A DNA stretch of 64,000 bases, from the NCBI GenBank assembly GCA_022820995.1, contig JAJEEM010000058.1:62001-126000 (forward strand), read 5' to 3'. Below the pieces are notes generated by a model, which was not told the DNA's origin, ran no database searches, and saw only the letters and a program-made list of their open reading frames with translations. Positions 53,403 through 63,277 of the stretch are shown here, piece after piece. This DNA is from Gemmatimonadota bacterium (GTDB taxonomy: Bacteria; Gemmatimonadota; Gemmatimonadetes; Palauibacterales; Palauibacteraceae). A program made the position numbers and the translations under genes. Numbering within the stretch: the first letter of the stretch is position 1; every line of letters begins with the position of its first letter.

Positions 53403-54526
53403 CCGCGACCCGTTCCTTCAGCCTGCGTCGCCCGGTCCCGGGACGGGACGATGATCGCCTTCGTGACCGCGAGCCGCTCGACGTCCGCGAGCGCCCGATT
53501 CGTTTCCTCGAGGCCGTACTCTCCCCCGATCACCCGGGCGAAGGGGAGGCGGTGCCGGGCGAGCAGGTCGAGGGCGCGCGAGACGTGCGGCAGTTCGGTT
53601 CCCCAGCGCCCCTTCACCGTCGCGTGCTTCCGGTTGATGTCGAGGTGCGGGTTGATGGAGACGGGGCCGACGTCCGTGTAGTGGCCCGCCACCACGTACG
53701 TGCCCCCGTCGCGGAGGAGGGCGAACCCCTCCGGGATCGCCGCCGCGTTGCCGCTCGCCTCGATGACGACGTCGGCGCCGCGGCCCTCCGTGAGGTCGGC
53801 CACGGTCGCCGACCGGTCGGGGCCCGGCGTTCGGCTCAGGGAGAGCGTGACGTCGGCGCCCATCGCGGTGGCCAGGTCGAGGCGCTCTTCGGGATCGCCG
53901 ATGACGACGAGTGCGCCGCAGCCCCGGACCCGGGCGAAGGCGGCAGCCGCGAGGCCCACGGGCCCGGAGCCCTGGACGACGACCGTGTCGCCCGGCTGGA
54001 GGTCCGAGCGCTCGACGGCCCCGAAACCGGTGAAGAGTCCGCAGCCGCCGCCGATGACATCCGCTGTCTCGAGCCCCTCGGGCAGCTTGAAGATCGACGT
54101 GTCGGCCGTGAGCCGCATGGACGTCGCCCACCCTCCGTACAGTCCTTCGAGAGCGCTGAACGTGATGCCGTAGACCCGGCGGTGCGGACACAGGTTCGGC
54201 TGCCGCGCCGCGGAACAATGGAAGCAGCGATGGCACGTGCCCACGACGTCGAAGAAGGTGACGGCGTCCCCCTCCGTCAGCGGACGTCCGGTGGCGTCGA
54301 CGCCCGGCCCGCGGGTTTCCCGCACCCGTCCCACGCTCACGTGCCCCGGGATGATGGGCCAGGGGACCCCCGCGAGGCGCCCGTGAAAGAGGTGCACATC
54401 GGTTCCGCACACCTCGCTCGCCTCGACCTCAAGCCATGTCTCGCCCGGCCCGAGCTCGGGGTCATCGAAGTCCCGGATCTCGAGCGGCTGTCGCGGTCCC
54501 GTCATCACCGACGCGCGTTGTGGCAC
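53399..54526 (-). CDS. Zn-dependent alcohol dehydrogenase (MDR family)
   Basis: A 375-residue protein starting at GTG 54526, with GGGAGG close upstream; this start gives the full MDR N-terminus (VPQRASVMTGPRQPLEIRDF). Catalytic zinc ligands are in VCGTDVHLFHG and PGHVSVGRV. The structural zinc cluster is CHRCFHCSAARQPNLC-like. The NAD(P) Rossmann segment is VQGSGPVGLAAAAFARVRGCGALVVIG. It oxidises a polyol or similar alcohol. Its end overlaps the convergent permease by four bases. Confidence 0.9.
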   Translation of the reverse strand: MPQRASVMTGPRQPLEIRDFDDPELGPGETWLEVEASEVCGTDVHLFHGRLAGVPWPIIPGHVSVGRVRETRGPGVDATGRPLTEGDAVTFFDVVGTCHRCFHCSAARQPNLCPHRRVYGITFSALEGLYGGWATSMRLTADTSIFKLPEGLETADVIGGGCGLFTGFGAVERSDLQPGDTVVVQGSGPVGLAAAAFARVRGCGALVVIGDPEERLDLATAMGADVTLSLSRTPGPDRSATVADLTEGRGADVVIEASGNAAAIPEGFALLRDGGTYVVAGHYTDVGPVSINPHLDINRKHATVKGRWGTELPHVSRALDLLARHRLPFARVIGGEYGLEETNRALADVERLAVTKAIIVPSRDRATQAEGTGRG

Positions 54527-54628
54527 TTCGCCTCCCGTCCGCGGAGTTCTCAGGTCGGCTTGCGGCGCGTATCTTACGACCTCACCCGCAGGAGACGCCC
54601 GCAGGAGATGAGAATGTCCGGAGGCCAC

Positions 54629-55927
54629 ATGCGAAACCGTGCCCCAGCCCGTTCGAGCCGGCGGATCCATCCCGGCCGCCGCGCCCGTCCCGGCCGGCGG
54701 ATCCGCGCCGCCGCCGTCGCCGTGCTCCTGTGCGGGTGTGCCGGCGAGGCGGAACGGCAGGTGTCGATGCGGTCGGGGGACGTCGAGTTCGAGCGGCCGT
54801 CCCCGAGCGGCGAACCCCATCTTGCGGTGGGCGCGGAAGGCCGGACGATCCTGACGTGGATCGAGCCGGAGGACGGCGTGCCCGCGCTGCGCCTGGCGAT
54901 TCGCGAAGCGGACGGCTGGTCCGCGCCGCGCACCGTGTGGACGTCGGAAGACATGTTCGTGAACTGGGCCGACTTCCCCTCGTCCGTGGAGATGCCCGAC
55001 GGCACCCTCGCCGTCCACTGGCTGGAGAAGGTCGCCGACGCGCCGTACGCCTACCACGTCATGCTGGCGCTCTCTTCGGATGACGGGATGACGTGGACGG
55101 AGCCGTTCCGCGCGCACGACGACGAGTCGCCGACCGAGCACGGCTTCGTGTCGATGGTCCCGTGGCGCGATGGCGCGGCGCTGACCTGGCTCGACGCCCG
55201 CGCGATGGCGGGCGCCGCCGGCGGGGGCGAGCACGTGGCCGCGGGGGGCGGCGGCGAGCGGGGCGCGATGTCCGTCCGCTTCCGGACGCTCGCGCCGGAC
55301 GGCCGGCTGGGCCCCGAAGTGCTCCTCGACGACCGGACGTGCGAGTGCTGCCAGACCGCGCTGACCCGCGTGGGGGACGGCCTCGTCGCCGCCTACCGCG
55401 ACCGCAGCGAATCCGAGGTCCGAGACATCGCCGTCGTGCGCGGGGCGGGGGAGCGCTGGACCGCGCCCGCTCCGGTGTCGACCGACGGCTGGGTCATCCC
55501 CGGCTGCCCCGTGAACGGACCGCAGTTGAGCGGCGACGAAGCGGCGCTGGTCTCCGCCTGGTACACGGGCGCCGGCGGCACGCCGCAGGCGTACGTCGCC
55601 TTCTCGGCCGACGGCGGCGCGACCTTCAGCCCGCGGATCCGAATCGACGAAGGGCTGCCGCTGGGCCGCGTGGACATCGAGCGCCTCGATGACGGTTCGG
55701 CGGCGGTCGTGTGGCTCGAAGCCTCGAACGACACCCCGCGCGTCCTCGTCCGCCGCGTCCACCCGGACGGCTCGCAGGAGCCGCCCCTCCTGATCTCGGA
55801 GACCGCCGGCGAGCGTTCGAGCGGGTTCCCGCGCATGGTGCGGCTGGGAGACGAACTCCTGTTCGCGTGGACGATCCCCGGCGAGGGAGGCGGTGTGCGC
55901 GTCCGCCCCGTGCGGCTCTCCGGCTGA
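54629..55927 (+). CDS. Sialidase-like beta-propeller lipoprotein
   Basis: A 432-residue protein; ATG 54629 follows GGAGG, with alternative ATGs at 54608 and 54614. The lipobox is LLCGC near residue 36. Repeated bacterial-neuraminidase-type Asp-box elements appear, such as ALSSDDGMTWTEPF and AFSADGGATFSPRI, within a six-bladed propeller. An odd cysteine cluster (RTCECCQTALT, about 238) is shared by exported propellers of related bacteria as I recall, and may bind metal or form disulfides. True sialidase catalytic residues cannot be confirmed. Confidence 0.75.
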   Translation: MRNRAPARSSRRIHPGRRARPGRRIRAAAVAVLLCGCAGEAERQVSMRSGDVEFERPSPSGEPHLAVGAEGRTILTWIEPEDGVPALRLAIREADGWSAPRTVWTSEDMFVNWADFPSSVEMPDGTLAVHWLEKVADAPYAYHVMLALSSDDGMTWTEPFRAHDDESPTEHGFVSMVPWRDGAALTWLDARAMAGAAGGGEHVAAGGGGERGAMSVRFRTLAPDGRLGPEVLLDDRTCECCQTALTRVGDGLVAAYRDRSESEVRDIAVVRGAGERWTAPAPVSTDGWVIPGCPVNGPQLSGDEAALVSAWYTGAGGTPQAYVAFSADGGATFSPRIRIDEGLPLGRVDIERLDDGSAAVVWLEASNDTPRVLVRRVHPDGSQEPPLLISETAGERSSGFPRMVRLGDELLFAWTIPGEGGGVRVRPVRLSG

Positions 55928-55976
55928 ATCCGGCCGGGCCGACTGAACCCGGGCGCGTCAACGGAGTCCAGCCGGG

Positions 55977-56948
55977 TCAGGGGACGAGGAGCACCTTCGC
56001 GACTCCCGCCTCCGCCGCTCGGTCGAAGGCCTCCGGGGCGGCGGAAAGCGGGAGCCGGTCGTCGATGAGATCGCGCACCTCGAAGTCTCCTCGCTCCAGC
56101 GCCGACAGAGCGTCCGCGAAGGACCCGCAGCGAGAGCCGAGCAGTCGGACCTCATCTACGACAATGGATGAGATGTCGACAGCTAACTCATTTTTATGCG
56201 TACCCTTGAGGATCATCGTCCCGCGCGGCCGAACGGCCCTGCGCGCGGCAGCGAAACCGGCCGGCGCGCCGCTGCAGTCGACGACGAGATCGTAGGCCGC
56301 CTCCTCCACCGCCGTGAGCGGCACGGTGGCGAGGCCCGCCGCGCGCGCCCGCGCGAGGCTCCGCTCCGACCGCCCCGCGACCTCCAGTTCCGGCAGCCGC
56401 CGCGCCAGCACCCGCGCCACGAGCTGTCCCAGCCGTCCCGCGCCCACGACGAGGGCCCGGGTCGCGTCGACCTCGGTCTCGATCTGACGCAGGACGCGGC
56501 AGGCGGCCGCAACCGGCTCGGCGAACACGGCCACCTCGTCCGGCAGCGACTCCGGCACGCGATGCAGGTTCGCGACGGGCGCCCGAAGCCATTCGGCAAG
56601 GGCGCCGTCGCGGCCGCGGATGCCGATCGCCTCGCGGCGAAGGCAGTGCGTGGGCCGGCCGTCCGCGCAACTCGCGCAGACCGGCCCGGTGCGTCGCGAG
56701 CGGCAGGTGACGTTGATCTCCGCCACGACCCGCGCGCCGATCCACTCGGGCGGTCCCTCCTCGACACGTCCGACGAACTCGTGCCCCGGAATCCCCGAGA
56801 AGTCGCGGTACCCGCGCAGCAGCTCCAGGTCCGTCCCGCAGATGCCCGCCACCAGAACCCGGACGATGGCCTCCCCGGGCTCGAGGGAAGGACACGGCAG
56901 GTCGTCGCGGACGCGGATCGTGCCGCGGTCGATCCACGCGGCGATCAC
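55977..56948 (-). CDS. MDR-family dehydrogenase
   Basis: A 323-residue protein from GTG 56948, in front of VIAAWIDRGTIRVRDDLP; GAGGAG lies about ten bases upstream. GICGTDLELLRGYRDFSGIPGHEFVG holds the catalytic zinc Cys, His and Glu, and SRRTGPVCASCADGRPTHC the structural zinc cluster. RALVVGAGRLGQLVARVLARR is the cofactor-binding turn. It is smaller than typical MDR enzymes (about 350 residues). The upstream CitE-like gene on the same strand ends 31 bases away, so the two may form an operon. Confidence 0.87.
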   Translation of the reverse strand: MIAAWIDRGTIRVRDDLPCPSLEPGEAIVRVLVAGICGTDLELLRGYRDFSGIPGHEFVGRVEEGPPEWIGARVVAEINVTCRSRRTGPVCASCADGRPTHCLRREAIGIRGRDGALAEWLRAPVANLHRVPESLPDEVAVFAEPVAAACRVLRQIETEVDATRALVVGAGRLGQLVARVLARRLPELEVAGRSERSLARARAAGLATVPLTAVEEAAYDLVVDCSGAPAGFAAARRAVRPRGTMILKGTHKNELAVDISSIVVDEVRLLGSRCGSFADALSALERGDFEVRDLIDDRLPLSAAPEAFDRAAEAGVAKVLLVP

Positions 56949-56979
56949 TCTCCGCGCCGCTCCTCGCCGGGCGAGCGCC

Positions 56980-58290
56980 TCACCGCTCTCGGCCCCGAGG
57001 CGGGGTCTCACCCTGATGCCGGATCTCGCCCCGGCCTGCCAGGATGGCGCGGAAGGAGCGCGTCTGGAGTTCGGCGGCCGTGAGGCCGGAACGCGCCGCC
57101 TCCTCCGGCGTCAGGGCGCCGCTCGCCAGGCCGCGGAGGAAGAAGTTCAGCAGGCCCTGGCCCGACGCCTCGTCATCGAACACCGATCCCGTGAGAACCG
57201 CCTGTCCCGCGGCGGTCACGAAGCGGTCGAGCCGGCCCGCCGCCGCGTCCAGACCCTCGAGGAAGAAGGAGAACACGGCCGCGTAGCGGGAGACGAGCTG
57301 CGCGGGGTGAAGGTCCCAGCTCTGGTAGAACCCCTGGTTCAGAGACCGCCGCACGTCGGCGTAGTGCAGGCGCCACGCCTCGTGAACGACCGCCGCGTTC
57401 TCCGAGCGCTCGGCCGGCGAGACCGCGGCCTTTCCCCGGTGCGGTTCGACCGGGAGCACGTTCGTCGCCCCGTCCGAGAGCCGGACGCCGGTCCCGGCGA
57501 GCGAGAGCTGAAGGAGCTGCCGGGCCATGTCGCACAACGGGTGGCCCAGCGTCTGGGCTTCCGCCGCGACCGCCGCGGCGCCCGTGAGGTCGTATGCTCC
57601 GAGGTGCACCGTGCGGCACCGCCCCTCCGCCGCCGCGACGAGCCCGGGCACGGCGATCCGTCCGTCCGGCGCCACGAGCGACCGCGGCGTCTCGACCATG
57701 AGGTCGATCGCGACCCGCCCCTCCGGCAGGCCGAGCGTCGTCTCGAGCCGATCCAGCGCCCCCGCGAGCCGTTCCACCTGCCCGGCGCCGACGATCTTGG
57801 GAAGAAGCACCGTGAACCCGTCCGGCAGCCCGCCCCCCGTCCGCGCCAACCCGGCAAGGAAGAGTTCGAGCGTCCGCAGCGCCCGTCCGCCGGTGGCCTC
57901 CGACAGCGACTTGATGCGGATTCCGAGCGACGGAGGGAGGCTCCCCGCCGCCGCCCCCGCCGCGACCTCCGCCGCCGCCCCCGTCGCCGCCTCGTCCTCT
58001 TCCGCCTCGGACCGGGCGCCGAACCCGTCCTCGAAGTCGATCAGGAAGGACTCGACGGGCTCGCGTTCGAGCTTCGCGCGCACCCGCCGGTGCACCGCCT
58101 CCGCGGTCTCCGGGGGAAGGGCTCCCGCGGTCTCCGGGGGAAGGCGATTTCCCAGGACATCGGCGAGGGAAGCGGGGTCCGCCGCGTACCGGCCGACATA
58201 GCGCGCGGCGATCCGTCCGAGCTTCGCCGCCGTGTCCCGCCGGAAGAGGTGGGCCCCGCCGACAACCGTGTGCACGGGCTGCTTTTGCAT
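56980..58290 (-). CDS. HpcH/HpaI-aldolase/CitE-like TIM barrel (DUF6986-like)
   Basis: A 436-residue protein beginning MQKQPVHTVVGGAHLFRRDTAAKLG. Acidic and arginine motifs of the CitE/HpcH superfamily appear: ESFLIDFEDGFG (Mg2+ acids), LGIRIKSL, VLLPKIVG, VAIDLMVETPRSL and VHLGAYDLTGA. The family cleaves or forms C-C bonds of acyl-CoA or pyruvate compounds. The length and added C-terminal helical domain point to the DUF6986 subgroup. A small in-frame duplication (LPPETAGALPPETAEA) lies near 51-66. It is divergent from the oxidoreductase operon. Confidence 0.78.
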   Translation of the reverse strand: MQKQPVHTVVGGAHLFRRDTAAKLGRIAARYVGRYAADPASLADVLGNRLPPETAGALPPETAEAVHRRVRAKLEREPVESFLIDFEDGFGARSEAEEDEAATGAAAEVAAGAAAGSLPPSLGIRIKSLSEATGGRALRTLELFLAGLARTGGGLPDGFTVLLPKIVGAGQVERLAGALDRLETTLGLPEGRVAIDLMVETPRSLVAPDGRIAVPGLVAAAEGRCRTVHLGAYDLTGAAAVAAEAQTLGHPLCDMARQLLQLSLAGTGVRLSDGATNVLPVEPHRGKAAVSPAERSENAAVVHEAWRLHYADVRRSLNQGFYQSWDLHPAQLVSRYAAVFSFFLEGLDAAAGRLDRFVTAAGQAVLTGSVFDDEASGQGLLNFFLRGLASGALTPEEAARSGLTAAELQTRSFRAILAGRGEIRHQGETPPRGRER

Positions 58291-58478
58291 GGGCTCAACT
58301 TCCGCGGCTCCCTCCGCCGCAGCAACGATCCGTCCGCCGCCACCCGAAAAACTGGCGACAATCCCCTTCGTCCCCTAGGATTGCGGGCGGTTATCTCACC
58401 AAGCGACTCACGGGACCAGGCGACTCACGGGTCGGGTGCCGCGGGGCCTGTCGGGCGGGGTCTGTCAGGGGAGAGACG

Positions 58479-60317
58479 GTGGAGCCAACGAACGTCGAGA
58501 ATCCCGACTACTACCACAAAGTCGTGGATTGCCAGTGGGCCTGCCCGGCCCACACCAACGTGCCGGGTTATATCCGCCTCATCGCGCAGGAACGGTACGA
58601 CGACGCCTACATGCTCAACTGGGAGTCGAACGTCTTCCCGGGCATCCTCGGCCGGACGTGCGACCGCCCCTGCGAGCCCGCGTGCCGGCGCGTACGGGTC
58701 GAGGAAAAACCCGTCGCGATCTGCCGCCTCAAGCGCGTCGCCGCCGACCTCAGAGGCGACATCACCCCCCGCTTCCCCGACATCCCGAAGGAGAAGAACG
58801 GGAAGCGGATCGCCTGCGTGGGCGCGGGCCCGGCGTCGCTGACCGTCGCCCGCGACCTCATGCCGCTCGGCTACGAGGTCACGATCTTCGAGAAGAACGA
58901 CCGGCCGGGCGGCCTCATGTGGACGAACATTCCGCAGTTCCGCCTGCCCCCCGAAGTGCTGTGGGAGGAGATCGACTACATCCTCGACATGGGCGTGGAC
59001 ATCCGCTACAACGCGCCCGTCGAGAGCATGAAGTGGCTGCTGGAGCAGGATTTCGACGCCGTCTTCGTCGGCTCCGGCGCCCCGCGCGGCAAGGAACTGC
59101 GCCTGCCGGGCCGGTACGACACGGACCACATCTACATCGGCATCGACTGGCTCGAATCCGTCGCCTTCGGGCACACGAACGCGATCGAGGAGAACGTCCT
59201 CGTCATCGGGGTGGGGAACACCGCGATGGACTGCTGCCGGACCTCGAAGCGGATCGGCGGCACGAACGTCAAGGTCATGGCCCGGAAGTCGAAGCCCTGG
59301 TTCAAGGCCTCCCCCTGGGAACTCGAGGACGCGGAAGAGGAACTCGTCGACATCGTCGAGAACCACTCGCCCACGGAGTTCGTCGTCGAGGACGGCGTCC
59401 TCAAGGGAATGAACTTCGACATCGTGGAATGGAACGAGAACGACGAGGGGCGGCTCGTCTCGACCAGGCTCGACGAAGCGTTCTTCCCTGCGGAAGCCGT
59501 CATCCTCGCCATCGGGCAGGAGACCGCCTTCCCCTGGATCGAGGACGATGCGGGGATCGAGTTCAACAAGTGGCGCGAGGCCGTAGTCGACCGCACGACC
59601 TTCATGTCCACGCGCGAGGGCGTCTTCTTCGGCGGCGACGCGGCGTGGGGCCCGGAGAACATCATCTGGGCGGCCGAGCACGGGCACCAGGCGGCGATCT
59701 CCATCCACGCGTACTGCCGCGGCGAGGACCTGCGGAAGCGCCCGCCCGAGCACATGAACCTCGTGAGCGCCAAGATGGGCCTCCACGAGTGGAGCTACTC
59801 GAACGACTACGAGTACGCGGCCCGCCGGAAGATGCGGCACGTCCGCCTCGAGGAGCGCCTCCGGAGCATCGAGACGGAAGTCGAGGAGGGGTTCGACCTC
59901 GAGCAGACGCTGACCGAGGTCGAGCGCTGCCTGAACTGCGACATCCAGACGCACTTCACGGGGAGCCTGTGCATCGAGTGCGACGCCTGCATCGACATCT
60001 GTCCCCTCAGCTGTCTCACGATCACCCACAACGGGGAAGAGGCGGAGCTCCGCACGCGGCTGACCGCGCCCGCCGAGAACGCGGAGCAGGACATCTACGT
60101 CTCGGAGGCGCTGCCGCAGACGGCGCGCGTGATGGTGAAGGACGAGGATCTCTGCATTCACTGCGGGCTGTGCGCGGAGCGCTGTCCGACGGCGGCCTGG
60201 GACATGCGGACCTTCGACCTGCTCAAGCCGTACGCCGGACAGGACGCGGACCATCCCTACTCCGGGATGGGGATCGAGGAGATGTCGCCGGGCGGCTTCG
60301 TTTCGGTGACTCCCTGA
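58479..60317 (+). CDS. FAD/NAD(P)-binding electron-transfer subunit with two 4Fe-4S clusters, GltD-like
   Basis: A 612-residue protein from GTG 58479, with GGGGAGAG upstream. The N-terminal Fe-S domain (CQWACPAHTNVPGYI, CDRPCEPACRR) is the Fer4_20 type found in GltD and NfnB. FAD binding is CVGAGPASLTVARDLMPLGYEVTIFEKNDRPGG, the pyridine-nucleotide site is VLVIGVGNTAMDCC, and FFGGDAAWGPENIIWAAEHG closes the flavin site. Residues about 490-580 hold two ferredoxin clusters (CIECDACIDICPLSC, CIHCGLCAERCPTAAW). It likely carries electrons between NAD(P)H and the 2-oxoacid oxidoreductase encoded next. Confidence 0.9.
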   Translation: MEPTNVENPDYYHKVVDCQWACPAHTNVPGYIRLIAQERYDDAYMLNWESNVFPGILGRTCDRPCEPACRRVRVEEKPVAICRLKRVAADLRGDITPRFPDIPKEKNGKRIACVGAGPASLTVARDLMPLGYEVTIFEKNDRPGGLMWTNIPQFRLPPEVLWEEIDYILDMGVDIRYNAPVESMKWLLEQDFDAVFVGSGAPRGKELRLPGRYDTDHIYIGIDWLESVAFGHTNAIEENVLVIGVGNTAMDCCRTSKRIGGTNVKVMARKSKPWFKASPWELEDAEEELVDIVENHSPTEFVVEDGVLKGMNFDIVEWNENDEGRLVSTRLDEAFFPAEAVILAIGQETAFPWIEDDAGIEFNKWREAVVDRTTFMSTREGVFFGGDAAWGPENIIWAAEHGHQAAISIHAYCRGEDLRKRPPEHMNLVSAKMGLHEWSYSNDYEYAARRKMRHVRLEERLRSIETEVEEGFDLEQTLTEVERCLNCDIQTHFTGSLCIECDACIDICPLSCLTITHNGEEAELRTRLTAPAENAEQDIYVSEALPQTARVMVKDEDLCIHCGLCAERCPTAAWDMRTFDLLKPYAGQDADHPYSGMGIEEMSPGGFVSVTP

Positions 60318-60321
60318 CGGA

Positions 60322-62163
60322 ATGGCCGAAATGAAGACCGACCGCGTGAACGACTTCGCGCTCAAGATCGGCACCGTGAACGGCACGGGCTCCGCGAGCG
60401 CCAACGGCCTCATCATGCAGTCGATCTTCCGGATGGGGGTCCCGGTGTCCGGGAAGAACGTCTTCCCCTCGAACATCCAGGGCCTCCCCACCTGGTACGA
60501 GATCCGCGTGAACGGGTCGGGCCACGTCGCGCGCACGCCGGACTTCGACCTCATCGTGGCGATGAACCCGGAGACCTACGCCCGGGACATCGAGGAACTC
60601 GTCCCCGGCGGCTGGCTGCTGTACGACTCGAGCTGGCCCATGGCGGATACGCTGCGGCGCGAGGAGGTGACCTTCCTCGGCGTCCCGCTCGCCGAGATGT
60701 GCGTGAAGACCTTCGATGGCGGCCGCACGCGCATCCTGATGAAGAACATCGCCTACACGGGCGCTCTGGCCGCCCTCCTCGACATCGACATGGACGTGAT
60801 CCGCGGACTCCTCGAGGAGACCTTCGGCGAGAAGAAGCGGCACCTGCTCGACGCGAACTTCGAGGCGATCCGGCTCGGCTACGACTACGCGACCGACAAC
60901 TTCGAATGCCCCCTGCCGATCCGGCTCGAGGGGATGGACGCCACGCGCGATTCGATTCTGATCGACGGGAACACGGCGGCGGCCCTCGGCTGCGTCTACG
61001 CGGGCGCGACGGTCGCGGCCTGGTATCCGATCACCCCCTCGACATCGCTCGTCGACGCCTTCACCGCCTATTGCCGGCGGCTGCGCGTCGAGGACGGGAC
61101 GGGGCGGAGCAGGGCGGCGATCCTGCAGGCGGAGGACGAACTCGCGGCGGCGGGCATCGCGATCGGCGCGGGCTGGGCCGGAGCGCGGGCTTTCACGGCG
61201 ACGAGCGGGGCCGGGATCTCGCTCATGACGGAGTTCATCGGGCTCGCCTACTACGCCGAAGTTCCGTGCGTCTTCTTCGACATCGAGCGCGTCGGCCCGT
61301 CGACCGGGATGCCGACGCGCACCCAGCAGGGCGACATCCTCCTCTGCGCCTATGCCTCGCATGGCGACACGAAGCACATTTGCCTCTACCCGAAGGACCC
61401 GGCGGAGTGCTTCGAGTTCAGCGTGCACGCGTTCGATCTCGCCGAGCGCTTCCAGACGCCCGTGTTCGTGCTCTCCGACCTCGACATCGGGATGAACGAC
61501 TGGGTCGTGCCCCGCTTCGAGTGGGATGACGGGTACAGGCCGGACCGCGGGAAGGTGCTCGACGCGGAGGGGCTCGCGGAGATCGAGACGTTCTACCGCT
61601 ACCTCGACGTGGACGGGGACGGAATCCCGTACCGCACGATCCCGGGCGAGGATCCGAAGGGCGCCTACTTCACGCGCGGCTCCGGCCACACGAAGTACGG
61701 CAAGTACACGGAGGACCCTGACGAATACCAGGAGGTCATCGACCGCATCGCGGTGAAGATCGACAACGCCGCGGAGGCCGTGCCCGCCCCGGAGATCCGC
61801 TCGCGGCCGGACGCCCGCTACGGACTCATCACGCTGGGCGCCTGCGACGGCGCGGTGCGCGAGGCCATCGAGCGCATGGAGGCGGAAGACGGGCTCCGGC
61901 TCGACTACATGCGGATCCGCGCCTTCCCCTTCGCCCCCGAGGTCGCGCGCTTCATCGAGGCCCACGACCTCAACATCGTCATCGAACAGAACCGGGACGC
62001 GCAGTTGAAGTCGCTGCTCACGCTGGAGACGGCGGCCTCGAAGGAACGGCTCGCCTCGGTCCTCCGCTACGGGGGGCTCCCGCTGAGCGCGCGCCACGTC
62101 ATCGCGGGCGTGAAGGATCGCCTCGGCCTCGCGGCGGAGACCGCCGAAGGAGTGGGTGCATGA
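60322..62163 (+). CDS. 2-oxoacid:acceptor oxidoreductase, gamma-alpha fusion subunit
   Basis: A 613-residue protein. Residues 1-200 are the gamma domain (KIGTVNGTGSASANGLIMQSIFRMG, SNIQGLPTWYEIRVNGSG), and the rest the alpha domain (GNTAAALGCVYAGATVAAWYPITPSTSLVDAF, LQAEDELAAAGIAIGAGWAG, RAFTATSGAGISLMTEFIGLAYYAEVP). This is the KorA layout. With KorB it oxidatively decarboxylates a 2-oxoacid to an acyl-CoA, passing electrons to ferredoxin or, here, probably to the FAD subunit upstream. It starts four bases after that gene's stop and overlaps the next by ATGA. Confidence 0.92.
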   Translation: MAEMKTDRVNDFALKIGTVNGTGSASANGLIMQSIFRMGVPVSGKNVFPSNIQGLPTWYEIRVNGSGHVARTPDFDLIVAMNPETYARDIEELVPGGWLLYDSSWPMADTLRREEVTFLGVPLAEMCVKTFDGGRTRILMKNIAYTGALAALLDIDMDVIRGLLEETFGEKKRHLLDANFEAIRLGYDYATDNFECPLPIRLEGMDATRDSILIDGNTAAALGCVYAGATVAAWYPITPSTSLVDAFTAYCRRLRVEDGTGRSRAAILQAEDELAAAGIAIGAGWAGARAFTATSGAGISLMTEFIGLAYYAEVPCVFFDIERVGPSTGMPTRTQQGDILLCAYASHGDTKHICLYPKDPAECFEFSVHAFDLAERFQTPVFVLSDLDIGMNDWVVPRFEWDDGYRPDRGKVLDAEGLAEIETFYRYLDVDGDGIPYRTIPGEDPKGAYFTRGSGHTKYGKYTEDPDEYQEVIDRIAVKIDNAAEAVPAPEIRSRPDARYGLITLGACDGAVREAIERMEAEDGLRLDYMRIRAFPFAPEVARFIEAHDLNIVIEQNRDAQLKSLLTLETAASKERLASVLRYGGLPLSARHVIAGVKDRLGLAAETAEGVGA

Positions 62164-63233
62164 CGTACATCGCCAAGCCGAGGGTCTTCCATCCGAGCCT
62201 GGAGAAGAACGAACTCGGGCTCACGCGCCGCGACTACGAGGGCGTGATGTCCACGCTGTGCGCGGGGTGCGGCCACGATTCCGTCACCGCCGCGCTCATC
62301 GAGGCCGCGTGGGAACTCGCGATCCCCACGCACCGGGCGGCGAAGATGAGCGGGATCGGCTGCTCGTCGAAGACGACCGCCTACTTCATGTCCGAATCCC
62401 ACGGCTTCAACAGCGTGCACGGGCGGATGCCGTCCGTCGCGAGCGGAGCGAACGCCGCGAACCGCGACCTCGTCTACATCGGCGTCTCCGGAGATGGGGA
62501 CTCGCTCTCGATCGGGCTCGGGCAGCTGTGCCACGCGGTGCGCCGCAACCTCAACCTCCTCTACATCATCGAGAACAACGGGGTCTACGGCCTGACGAAG
62601 GGCCAGTTCTCCGCCTCGGCGGACATGGGCTCGAAGTCGAAGCGGGGCGTGCCGAACGAGCAGCCCCCCATCGACCCCGCCCTGCTCGGGCTCTCGATCG
62701 GCGCGACCTTCGTGGCCCGGGGGTTTTCCGGCGACAAGGACCAGCTCGTCCCCATCATCAAGGCGGGGATCCGGCATCCGGGCCTCGCCCTCGTCGATGT
62801 CATCTCGCCGTGCGTGACCTTCAACGACCACGTGGGCTCGACGAAGAGCTACGCCTACACGCGCGAGCACTTCCGCGAGGCCGTCGAGGCCGCGTTCGTC
62901 GCCCCGAAGGACTTCGTCCCGCCGGCCGATGAGATCACGGCCGACATCGGGTCCGCCGAGGTGCGCGACGTCCGCATGCACGACGGCAGCGTCATCCGCT
63001 TCCGGCAGGTCGAGGGCGACTACGACGCGACGGACAGGGACGCCGTGTACGGCTACCTGCGCGAACGGCAGAACGCGGGCGAGGTGCCGACCGGGCTCCT
63101 CTACGTGGACCCGGAGTCGAGGGACCTGCACGACGTGCTGGGGACGGTCGACCGGCCGCTGTGGGACCTCCCCTTCGAAGAGCTGTGCCCGGGATCCGAG
63201 GCGCTGGACGCCCTGATGGAGAACTACCGATAG
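62160..63233 (+). CDS. 2-oxoacid:acceptor oxidoreductase, beta (thiamine-diphosphate) subunit
   Basis: A 357-residue protein overlapping the alpha subunit gene by ATGA. STLCAGCGHDSVTAALIEAA is the conserved Fe-S/TPP cap, and GVSGDGDSLSIGLGQLCHAVRRNLNLLYIIENNGVYGLTKGQ is the thiamine diphosphate motif (GDGD...NNxxYGLTKGQ). SPCVTFNDH follows. It belongs to the KorB family. Three consecutive genes thus form one complex, with the flavoprotein providing the electron link. The substrate may be 2-oxoglutarate or another 2-oxoacid; sequence alone does not decide. Confidence 0.93.
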   Translation: MTYIAKPRVFHPSLEKNELGLTRRDYEGVMSTLCAGCGHDSVTAALIEAAWELAIPTHRAAKMSGIGCSSKTTAYFMSESHGFNSVHGRMPSVASGANAANRDLVYIGVSGDGDSLSIGLGQLCHAVRRNLNLLYIIENNGVYGLTKGQFSASADMGSKSKRGVPNEQPPIDPALLGLSIGATFVARGFSGDKDQLVPIIKAGIRHPGLALVDVISPCVTFNDHVGSTKSYAYTREHFREAVEAAFVAPKDFVPPADEITADIGSAEVRDVRMHDGSVIRFRQVEGDYDATDRDAVYGYLRERQNAGEVPTGLLYVDPESRDLHDVLGTVDRPLWDLPFEELCPGSEALDALMENYR

Positions 63234-63277
63234 CGGGGGAGGAGCGGGCGGAGGGGCGGGCGGCCCGCCTCGAGGCG

